Part shown: in pieces, positions 1 to 4,663 of the stretch
How positions within the stretch are numbered: the first letter of the stretch is position 1
Layout: each line of letters begins with the position of its first letter
DNA from: Candidatus Woesearchaeota archaeon
GTDB lineage: Archaea; Nanobdellota; Nanobdellia; Woesearchaeales; WJKV01
DNA: 8,673 nt
Direction of reading: 5' to 3'
NCBI GenBank assembly: GCA_019323355.1
Contig: JAHWHI010000008.1
Span: 1-8,673 of the forward strand
Notes under the pieces: generated by a model
Database searches by the model: none
What the model was told of the DNA's origin: nothing
The model's input: only the letters and a program-made list of their open reading frames with translations
Translations under genes and position numbers: made by a program

Positions 1-1
1 G

Positions 2-34
2 TATAAGTTTTATATAAGCTGTTTATAAGCTTTT
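2..34. repeat. three tandem 11-bp AT-rich repeats at window edge
   Basis: Three consecutive 11-bp units each begin with TATAAG: TATAAGTTTTA (2-12), TATAAGCTGTT (13-23) and TATAAGCTTTT (24-34). The unit length is close to one helical turn, so the TATAAG blocks fall on the same DNA face. They lie just past the glycosyltransferase stop codon, where a promoter or operator for a gene off the left edge would sit. On the minus strand the units read as CTTATA, which resembles TATA elements. The array may continue outside the window. Function is not shown. Confidence 0.6.
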
Positions 35-46
35 GGGCAAGAATTA

Positions 47-1330
47 TCAACTGGTTATTTTGATTTCTTCCAACTTATTTTTGAACTGCCCGATATTGTC
101 TGGATTGAGTTCAATCGCTTTCTCTAGTATCTTTATCGCTTCATCCCTGCTGTCAGATTCAATATAAGCTTTTACAAGATTTTCAACCAAAAGATAGTAG
201 TATGGATCAGTGCTTGACTTTATCCTGTTGATGCCCTGCTTGAAAATATTGACAGCTTCCTTGACTTTTCCAGTATGCAGGAACAAAAATCCCAAATTGT
301 TGATCAATGCAGGAGAGGACAATCCATTGGCATGCGCAAGCTTAAGGATAGAGTGCGCGCTCCGGAACTTTCCCATCCGCGTAAGAAGCCCTGCAAGCTT
401 GACATAAGCTACCTCGCATTTTTCATTCGCTTCAATTGCTTTATTAAAATAATCAATAGCTTCGCTTACATTGTTCTTCTCAAGCGCAAGATCTCCTAGA
501 TGGATGTATGGAAGATCAAAATCAGGCTTAAGCGCAATCACTTTTTTCAGTTCCTGTTTTGCGTCTTCAAATTTTCTGTTGGCAAGATAATGGGTTGCCA
601 TTTGGTAATGGACCTTAGGCTCTCCAGGTGTGAGCTTAACCTGCTCTTTGATTAGTTTAGAATATTTATCTATTTTTTTATCAGTGAAATCTTTTCCTTT
701 TAGGAAACTATAGTGGTAGATAGGGATGTCTGTCTTGACAATCCGTCCTCCTTTTTCTTTGATAGAGTCAACAATCGTCTCGTGAATCTTATACCTGAAC
801 TTGAATCCAGACCTGTTCCGGAACAATCTTATCAGAGGAACAACATAATATCCTTTAGCACCTTTTGTTTTAGGGTCTTTATGATTGCAGGCTTTCCATC
901 CAAAAAAGTTTGTCTCGTCAGTATAATTTATCTGGTGCAGGACGTATGCGACAATTTGTTTCTTTCCGTTTCCGAGTGATTCTGCTTTGTCTACCAGCTC
1001 TCTGATCTTTGCCATGCATTTTGTATCAACAACTTCATCAGCGTCAAGAAAAAGTATCCAGTCACCTTTCGCATATATCAATGCCTTATTTTTAGCATAG
1101 CTAAAATCATCTTTCCACTCTGTAAAAAATACCCGGGCCCCATATTTTTTCGCGATTTCAACTGTCTGGTCTTTTGATCCAGTATCGACAACTATGATCT
1201 CATCAACATACGGTTTTGCCGCTTCAAGACAGTTCGGAAGAAACTTCTCTTCGTCTTTTGTGATGACACACAGACTTATCGTATGTCTCTCTCCTCCGAC
1301 GATGTAGCCTTTAAAATCCCCCGATTTCAT
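47..1330 (-). CDS. family 2 glycosyltransferase with C-terminal TPR repeats
   Basis: This 427-residue protein probably transfers a sugar from a nucleotide-sugar donor; the acceptor cannot be read from the sequence. Residues 17-110 form a GT-A (GT2) fold: the first strand with SLCVITKDEE (19-28), VVDTGSKDQT (47-56) and the metal-binding D96-A-D98. FSYAKNKAL (76-84) and IHE (182-184) are typical of this subfamily. From about residue 237 to 411 there are roughly five 34-residue TPR-like units, for example around 237-270, 271-304 and 377-411, ending in LNPD. This GT2+TPR layout is widespread in bacteria and archaea and is often linked to glycosylation of proteins or surface glycans. No signal peptide or membrane segment is visible, so it should be cytoplasmic. 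The ATG at 1330 lies about 27 bases from a TATA box, which suggests a leaderless transcript. The gene is complete, with a TGA stop at 47-49. Confidence 0.88.
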   Translation of the reverse strand: MKSGDFKGYIVGGERHTISLCVITKDEEKFLPNCLEAAKPYVDEIIVVDTGSKDQTVEIAKKYGARVFFTEWKDDFSYAKNKALIYAKGDWILFLDADEVVDTKCMAKIRELVDKAESLGNGKKQIVAYVLHQINYTDETNFFGWKACNHKDPKTKGAKGYYVVPLIRLFRNRSGFKFRYKIHETIVDSIKEKGGRIVKTDIPIYHYSFLKGKDFTDKKIDKYSKLIKEQVKLTPGEPKVHYQMATHYLANRKFEDAKQELKKVIALKPDFDLPYIHLGDLALEKNNVSEAIDYFNKAIEANEKCEVAYVKLAGLLTRMGKFRSAHSILKLAHANGLSSPALINNLGFLFLHTGKVKEAVNIFKQGINRIKSSTDPYYYLLVENLVKAYIESDSRDEAIKILEKAIELNPDNIGQFKNKLEEIKITS

Positions 1331-1340
1331 AGAGTAATAG

Positions 1341-1361
1341 AAAAAATAACACTATTTAAAT
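1341..1361 (-). promoter_or_regulatory. TATA box and T-tract between thermosome and glycosyltransferase genes
   Basis: The 35-base gap holds ATTTAAATA on the minus strand (1353-1361), centred about 27 bases from the glycosyltransferase ATG. That spacing predicts transcription starting at or next to the ATG (leaderless), and no Shine-Dalgarno sequence is visible. A T6 run (1341-1346, minus strand) lies between the TATA box and the ATG and may end thermosome transcripts. One short spacer could therefore act as both terminator and promoter. Confidence 0.6.
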
Positions 1362-1365
1362 CTAT

Positions 1366-2997
1366 CTACATGCCAGGCCCCATACCCGGCATACCATGAG
1401 GCATATCTCCAGGACCAGGACCGCCCCTGCTTCCTCCGCCAGCAATGACGTCATCGATCCTGAGGATCATGACAGCTACTTCTGACGCGGATTTTATTGC
1501 CTGCGATTTAATTTTGAGCGGTTCGATTATTCCTTCCTTGAAACTGTCGATCGCTTTGCCTGTGAAGACATTGACTCCTGCCCATTTCTCTCCTTTGTCG
1601 TGCAGTGCTTTCAATTCAGTCATGATATCGATAGGATCCAGCCCGCCGTTCTCTGCCAAAGTTTTAGGGATTACTTCCATTGCTTCTGCAAATTTCTGAA
1701 CCGCCAGTTGTTCCCGCCCTGATAATGTCTCAGCATACTTTTTGAGTTCCTTTGCGACTTCAACTTCAGGCGCGCCTGCACCGCCGACAATCTTCCCATT
1801 CTTCAGGGCAGCGATAAGGTCACCGACAGCGTCGTCAACAGCACGCTTCACCTCTTCAATCACATGATCAGTCCCTCCTCTTACAAGAAGTGTGACAGCT
1901 TTAGGATTCTGGCAGTTTTCGACATAAGTCATGTATTCGTCGCCGACCTTCTCCTCGCGGACAGTGCCTGCGTTTCCAAGATCATTGTCTGAAGCTGCTT
2001 CTAATGTAGACAATACTGACCCGCCAGTTGCTTTTGCAAGTTTTTCCATGTCACTTTTCTTAACTCTTCGCGCTGCGAATATTCCTGCTTTTGCAAGATA
2101 ATGCTGCGCCATGTCATCGATACCTTTCTGGCAGAACACGACATTGGCTCCGGTCTTTATCACATTGTCAACAATCTTCTTCAGCATCCTCTCCTCTTGC
2201 TCAAGGAACGCCTGCATCTGCATAGGATCAGAAATCTGTATCTTTGCATCTGTCTCTGTCTCTTTTATCTCGACAGGGCAGTCAAGAAGTAATATTTTGG
2301 CATTATCAACTTTCTTCGGCATTGCACTGTGGACTTTTTCCTTGTCAAGTAGGATGCCTTTTATCAAAATCGAAGATTCAGCACTTTCTCCGACTTTTTT
2401 CTCTATCTTAATATTATCAGAATCAATATTCCCTTCCTCGTCTGCGACCTGGATCACAGCATCTGTTGTAAGTTCTGCTAATCTTTCTTTGTTGACTTCT
2501 GCGCCTTTTCCAGTCATAGCAGTCATTGCAATATTTTTCAGCGCATCTTTATTAGTCATATCAATAGACACTGCTATACTGTTCAGGATCTGTTGCGCTT
2601 TCTCTGCAGCCATCTGATAGCCTTTTGCAATTACAGTAGGATGCAGTTTCTGGTCAAGAAGATCTTCAGCATTCTTCAGGAGCTCGCCTGCTATGACAAC
2701 AGCTGTTGTTGTTCCGTCACCGACCTCATCCTCCTGTGTCTTTGCTATTTCAACAATCATCTTTGCAGACGGGTGTTCAATGTTCATCTCGTCAAGAATT
2801 GTGACCCCATCATTTGTGATGACAACATCGCCAAGAGAATCAACAATCATCTTGTCCATGCCTTTTGGACCAAGTGTTGTACGTACTGTTTCTGCCACTA
2901 GCTTGGCAGCCATGATATTATTCCTTTGAGCATCCCTTCCAGTAGTCCTGGTGCTGCCTTCTGGCAGAATGAATATTGGTTGAACTTCTTTACTCAT
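1366..2997 (-). CDS. thsA: thermosome subunit (group II chaperonin)
   Basis: This is a 543-residue ATP-dependent chaperonin subunit. It should form the double-ring, lid-closed folding chamber of archaea. Hallmarks run in order: TLGPKGMDKM (41-50) and NDGVTIL (62-68) at the nucleotide pocket, GDGTTT (93-98) with catalytic D94, an apical domain with the helical-lid region (about 240-290), VDDA (387-390) near the second ATPase aspartate, and VGGAGAPEVE (404-412-region). The C-tail from 519 is rich in Gly, Met and Pro, as in other thermosomes. The ATG at 2997 is preferred. A TTG at 3027 would add ten residues, but it lies upstream of the transcript start predicted from the TATA box at 3042-3050. 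A strong GGGAGGGG site sits five bases before the ATG. The subunit type (alpha or beta) cannot be settled from one copy, so the symbol is generic. Confidence 0.97.
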   Translation of the reverse strand: MSKEVQPIFILPEGSTRTTGRDAQRNNIMAAKLVAETVRTTLGPKGMDKMIVDSLGDVVITNDGVTILDEMNIEHPSAKMIVEIAKTQEDEVGDGTTTAVVIAGELLKNAEDLLDQKLHPTVIAKGYQMAAEKAQQILNSIAVSIDMTNKDALKNIAMTAMTGKGAEVNKERLAELTTDAVIQVADEEGNIDSDNIKIEKKVGESAESSILIKGILLDKEKVHSAMPKKVDNAKILLLDCPVEIKETETDAKIQISDPMQMQAFLEQEERMLKKIVDNVIKTGANVVFCQKGIDDMAQHYLAKAGIFAARRVKKSDMEKLAKATGGSVLSTLEAASDNDLGNAGTVREEKVGDEYMTYVENCQNPKAVTLLVRGGTDHVIEEVKRAVDDAVGDLIAALKNGKIVGGAGAPEVEVAKELKKYAETLSGREQLAVQKFAEAMEVIPKTLAENGGLDPIDIMTELKALHDKGEKWAGVNVFTGKAIDSFKEGIIEPLKIKSQAIKSASEVAVMILRIDDVIAGGGSRGGPGPGDMPHGMPGMGPGM

Positions 2998-3002
2998 AAA
3001 AA

Positions 3003-3010
3003 CCCCTCCC
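3003..3010 (-). promoter_or_regulatory. Shine-Dalgarno site of the thermosome gene
   Basis: GGGAGGGG on the minus strand lies five bases before the ATG at 2997. It is the strongest ribosome-binding site in the window and decides the start in favour of MSKEVQ over the upstream TTG. Confidence 0.85.
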
Positions 3011-3041
3011 TTAGCTCCATATACCAAAAGATTGCAGGGAG

Positions 3042-3050
3042 TTTAAATAA
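3042..3050 (-). promoter_or_regulatory. TATA box of the thermosome gene
   Basis: TTATTTAAA on the minus strand is centred near 3046. A start about 26 bases on would fall near 3020 and give a leader of about 23 bases that contains the Shine-Dalgarno site. No clear heat-shock operator is visible beside it. Confidence 0.6.
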
Positions 3051-3076
3051 GTTACGGATAGCTATATAGGATTTTT

Positions 3077-3110
3077 CATTTAAAAATAAAAGAAAAAAGA
3101 AGAAAAAAAG
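3077..3110 (-). terminator. T-rich terminator after the small membrane protein gene
   Basis: Right after the TAA at 3117-3119 the minus strand has GGGC, a T7 run, then further T-rich runs broken by single C or A bases. Archaeal RNA polymerase terminates at such U-rich tracts without needing a hairpin. The tract separates this gene from the thermosome promoter at 3042-3050. Confidence 0.65.
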
Positions 3111-3116
3111 CCCGAC

Positions 3117-3440
3117 TTAATCTCGAGCCAATCTGTAGACTTCTTTCAAAGCAACTACTAATGCAGCTGGAATCACAAACAGTGCAATATTTCCTAGGAT
3201 TGTGGTTAACATACCTCCCAGGCCAGCCCATTGTATTACTCCTAGTCCGCTGCTGCCAACGACTGCCAGAGCAATTGCTGCTATCAAAAAGTCTTTTGAT
3301 TCTTTGGCTGTTATGTTCAGCAATCCTACGACCAAACCAAGGATCACTAGAATTATCGCTGTGTATGGTACTACAACTAATCCAGCAATAATAGCCAATA
3401 GAATACAGACCAAGAATGCATAATGTCCATATTTTTCCAT
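3117..3440 (-). CDS. small four-helix membrane protein, function unknown
   Basis: This 107-residue, very hydrophobic protein has four likely membrane segments at about residues 8-23, 26-43, 50-65 and 78-99. The linker TAKESKD (44-50) between helices 2 and 3 and the tail KEVYRLARD (99-107) are the main charged parts. The N-terminus MEKYGHYAF is short and polar. Gly and small residues are frequent in helices 2 to 4 (GLGVIQWAGLGG, 65-76), which suggests tight helix packing. I do not recognise a characterised family. It resembles short conserved membrane proteins of DPANN archaea, but that is from memory and unverified. The start is well supported: GAGGTGAA lies five bases before the ATG, and a TATA box lies upstream at 3494-3503. 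A T-rich terminator follows, so it is probably a single-gene unit. Confidence 0.8.
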   Translation of the reverse strand: MEKYGHYAFLVCILLAIIAGLVVVPYTAIILVILGLVVGLLNITAKESKDFLIAAIALAVVGSSGLGVIQWAGLGGMLTTILGNIALFVIPAALVVALKEVYRLARD

Positions 3441-3444
3441 TTAT

Positions 3445-3452
3445 TTCACCTC
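3445..3452 (-). promoter_or_regulatory. Shine-Dalgarno site of the small membrane protein gene
   Basis: GAGGTGAA on the minus strand matches the anti-Shine-Dalgarno sequence well and lies four bases before the ATG at 3440. It confirms that this short ORF is translated. Confidence 0.8.
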
Positions 3453-3493
3453 TTGTGTTATTATAAAGGTTATGAGATTATAGACCGAATCCT

Positions 3494-3503
3494 CATATTT
3501 AAA
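3494..3503 (-). promoter_or_regulatory. TATA box overlapping the upstream gene's stop codon
   Basis: TTTAAATATG on the minus strand covers the TAA of the secreted-protein gene (3499-3501). A start about 26 bases on, near 3473, gives a leader of about 33 bases with the GAGGTGAA site inside. A second AT-rich element, TTTATAATA near 3459-3467, is too close to the ATG to leave room for that site, so I prefer this one. Confidence 0.5.
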
Positions 3504-4188
3504 CTTTTTCATAATCTGGCTTTAGTTTCACTTCAAAATCAGGTGAAAACAATTCAAAATATACCCGATGTCTCCTGCCATTCAGTTTCTGGATCTTTGT
3601 GATACGCAGATATATTATATCATCTGATGCGCCAAGCCGGATCTTTCCGCCTGTTGTGTCAACACGAAAGATATCATCGAATTCGTAAACAAGATAATTC
3701 GTATCTGCGAAAAACAAGCTGAACTTGTGCTCGAAAATTCCAGAGACATATTCCTTTGTCTCACCAGTCTCGATAAAATCCTCTAATATTGGAGGTGTTG
3801 AATCATGATCAATAGAATAGCTTATCCTTGGTTTTACTTGGTTGCTTATCTCTTCATCCTTTGCATAGAACCTTGCAACCAATCCTTCTCGAGTTCTTCT
3901 TGTTCCTAAAAGCTTTAATGTGAACTTATGATTGTCCTTGAACCAGTAGAATTTCTCGTCGTATATCCTGAAATTTTCCTGAGAACCGTCCGGCAAGGTG
4001 ACAGATACCTGTCTCCGGAATATCCTGTTGACTTTCAGCAGATATTCCTGCCCGCCAACAACAATCGACTTCTGCTCTCCTTCACCTATCTCCACATAGA
4101 CCTGAGGAGAAGATTTCGCATATACAGACAAAGGTAGCATTAGAAAAATAAATAGGATCACTATCAACCAGTTTCTTTTCCCTATCAC
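3499..4188 (-). CDS. secreted protein with two tandem beta-type surface domains
   Basis: This 229-residue protein starts with a clear Sec signal peptide: KR at positions 4-5, a hydrophobic core (8-20), and VYA before a likely cut after A24. The mature part has two similar domains, about 32-108 and 138-215. GEQKSIVVGGQE (37-48) and GETKEYVSGIFE (142-153) align without gaps and share G, E, K, V, G and E. Each then shows alternating hydrophobic residues typical of beta strands, a polar middle, and a closing strand (LVARFYA, HRVYFELF). This 'GE.K...V.G.EY' start followed by beta strands resembles repeat domains of archaeal S-layer-like proteins; that family assignment is from memory. No C-terminal anchor is visible, so it is probably released or held in a surface layer. 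The start codon is GTG, placed by the signal peptide and by GGGGAT eight bases upstream. The substrate or partner is unknown. Confidence 0.75.
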   Translation of the reverse strand: MIGKRNWLIVILFIFLMLPLSVYAKSSPQVYVEIGEGEQKSIVVGGQEYLLKVNRIFRRQVSVTLPDGSQENFRIYDEKFYWFKDNHKFTLKLLGTRRTREGLVARFYAKDEEISNQVKPRISYSIDHDSTPPILEDFIETGETKEYVSGIFEHKFSLFFADTNYLVYEFDDIFRVDTTGGKIRLGASDDIIYLRITKIQKLNGRRHRVYFELFSPDFEVKLKPDYEKV

Positions 4189-4226
4189 TCTCTTTTATCC
4201 CCTTTTTTATTTTGGATGTTCATTTC

Positions 4227-4236
4227 TTATAAAAAT
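4227..4236 (-). promoter_or_regulatory. TATA box of the secreted-protein gene
   Basis: TTTTTATAAG on the minus strand is centred near 4231 and predicts a start near 4205. The short leader of about 17 bases would carry GGGGAT (4197-4202) eight bases before the GTG start. It faces away from the plus-strand TATA box at 4271-4280. Confidence 0.5.
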
Positions 4237-4270
4237 GTTCTTGTTCACCACTTGATAGCACCATGCATAA

Positions 4271-4280
4271 ACTTTATAAA
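4271..4280 (+). promoter_or_regulatory. TATA box of an unassigned plus-strand transcript
   Basis: ACTTTATAAA is a good archaeal TATA element and predicts a start near 4302. The next recognised gene, tRNA-His, lies 250 bases away and has its own TATA box. This promoter therefore probably drives the short ORF at 4314 or a small RNA. Confidence 0.5.
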
Positions 4281-4313
4281 CCTCGAAGACATAATTCATA
4301 ACAGTGAAATAAC

Positions 4314-4406
4314 ATGGCAAAACAACTTCAAATTGGACAAAGAATAGGAAAATCTGATTTGTTTAGTTGCACTGCTTTAGTTCTGGCTCAGGAATTTCAT
4401 AGCTAG
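4314..4406 (+). CDS. possible 30-residue peptide or small RNA (doubtful)
   Basis: An ATG follows the TATA box at 4271-4280 by about 38 bases and opens a 30-codon frame beginning MAKQLQIGQRIGKSDLF and ending EFHS before TAG. The peptide has a basic, Gln-rich first half and a short hydrophobic stretch, SCTALVLA. I recognise no family. The upstream Shine-Dalgarno match is weak (GTGA at 4304-4307). The frame ends inside the AGCTAGCT inverted repeat. The alternatives are a non-coding RNA using the same promoter or the remnant of a decayed gene. There is no clear C/D or H/ACA box set and no tRNA fold. Confidence 0.25.
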   Translation: MAKQLQIGQRIGKSDLFSCTALVLAQEFHS

Positions 4407-4418
4407 CTCTAGCTAGCT
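4401..4418. repeat. AGCTAGCT inverted repeat with stops in all three plus frames
   Basis: AGCTAGCT-CT-AGCTAGCT is a perfect 18-base inverted repeat, and each arm is itself a palindrome. As RNA it could form a seven-pair stem closing a four-base loop. It contains three CTAG tetranucleotides. Together with the TGA at 4418-4420 it places a stop codon in every plus-strand frame. No T-run follows on the plus strand, so it is not a typical terminator in that direction. Confidence 0.7.
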
Positions 4419-4453
4419 GAAAAAACCCCAAACTTCTCAAAAAACGATTTAAC

Positions 4454-4483
4454 GGCGAAATAAAGCTTTATTTGGCCAAATAA
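4454..4483. repeat. two overlapping palindromes upstream of tRNA-His
   Basis: AAATAAAGCTTTATTT (4458-4473) is a perfect 16-base palindrome, flanked by GGCG and GGCC that extend the symmetry to 4454-4477 with one mismatch. TTATTTGGCCAAATAA (4468-4483) is a second perfect palindrome sharing its left arm with the first. The result is an alternating AAATAA / TTATTT / AAATAA array ending eight bases before the tRNA TATA box. It could be a regulator site or, in RNA, two mutually exclusive hairpins. Confidence 0.65.
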
Positions 4484-4489
4484 GTCATA

Positions 4490-4498
4490 ATTTATAGA
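4490..4498 (+). promoter_or_regulatory. TATA box of tRNA-His
   Basis: ATTTATAGA is centred near 4494. A start about 26 bases on, near 4520, would give a 5' leader of about 12 bases for RNase P to remove. Confidence 0.5.
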
Positions 4499-4531
4499 TA
4501 ATAGCGAAAGCAAGCATATTTACGTAGTTAT

Positions 4532-4603
4532 GGTGCGTGTAGTGTAATGGTAGCATAGGAGACTGTGGATCTCCAGGAGCGGGTTCAATTCCCGCCACGC
4601 ACC
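4532..4603 (+). tRNA. tRNA-His (anticodon GTG)
   Basis: All arms pair. The acceptor stem is GTGCGTG (4533-4539) with CACGCAC (4596-4602), seven Watson-Crick pairs. The D-arm is GTGT/GCAT with the loop AATGGTA. The anticodon stem GGAGA/TCTCC encloses CTGTGGA with anticodon GTG (4565-4567). The T-arm is GCGGG/CCCGC with the loop TTCAATT. G at 4532 is the histidine identity base G-1 opposite C73 (4603), so G-1 is encoded and need not be added by a Thg1-type enzyme. CCA is not encoded, since CTC follows. The variable loop has four bases, and positions 15 and 48 are both A, so the usual purine-pyrimidine Levitt pair is missing. No intron is present. Confidence 0.97.
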
Positions 4604-4625
4604 CTCATATTCACATAAAAAATAG

Positions 4626-4635
4626 ATTTATAAAA
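4626..4635 (+). promoter_or_regulatory. TATA box of hisS
   Basis: ATTTATAAAA, centred near 4631, lies 33 bases before the hisS ATG. The predicted leader is only about 5-9 bases and there is no Shine-Dalgarno sequence, so hisS is probably read from a near-leaderless message independent of the tRNA transcript. Confidence 0.6.
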
Positions 4636-4663
4636 CAATGGCGCTTGCTGAAAACCAAGAAAA

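Noticed and set aside
2111..2617. 168-codon plus-strand frame opposite the thermosome
   Set aside because: It is the mirror frame of a conserved gene, rich in Ser, Phe and Ile from reverse-complemented Lys/Asp/Glu codons, with no start signals.
2998..3027. Ten-residue N-terminal extension of the thermosome from a TTG codon
   Set aside because: The TTG lies upstream of the transcript start expected from the TATA box at 3042-3050, whereas the ATG at 2997 has an excellent Shine-Dalgarno site and gives the normal thermosome N-terminus.
4302..4490. C/D-box or H/ACA-box guide RNA in the long intergenic region
   Set aside because: No RTGATGA C box is paired with a CTGA D box at proper spacing, and no H/ACA stem with a K-turn motif is visible.
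4532..4603. Possible integration (att) site at the tRNA gene
   Set aside because: No integrase gene, direct repeat of the tRNA 3' end, or foreign-looking block is present; hisS follows immediately.
4509..4649. AGCAAGC / GCTTGCT inverted repeat flanking tRNA-His
   Set aside because: Seven bases at this distance is within chance expectation, and the tRNA 5' and 3' ends do not show a splice or att-like arrangement.
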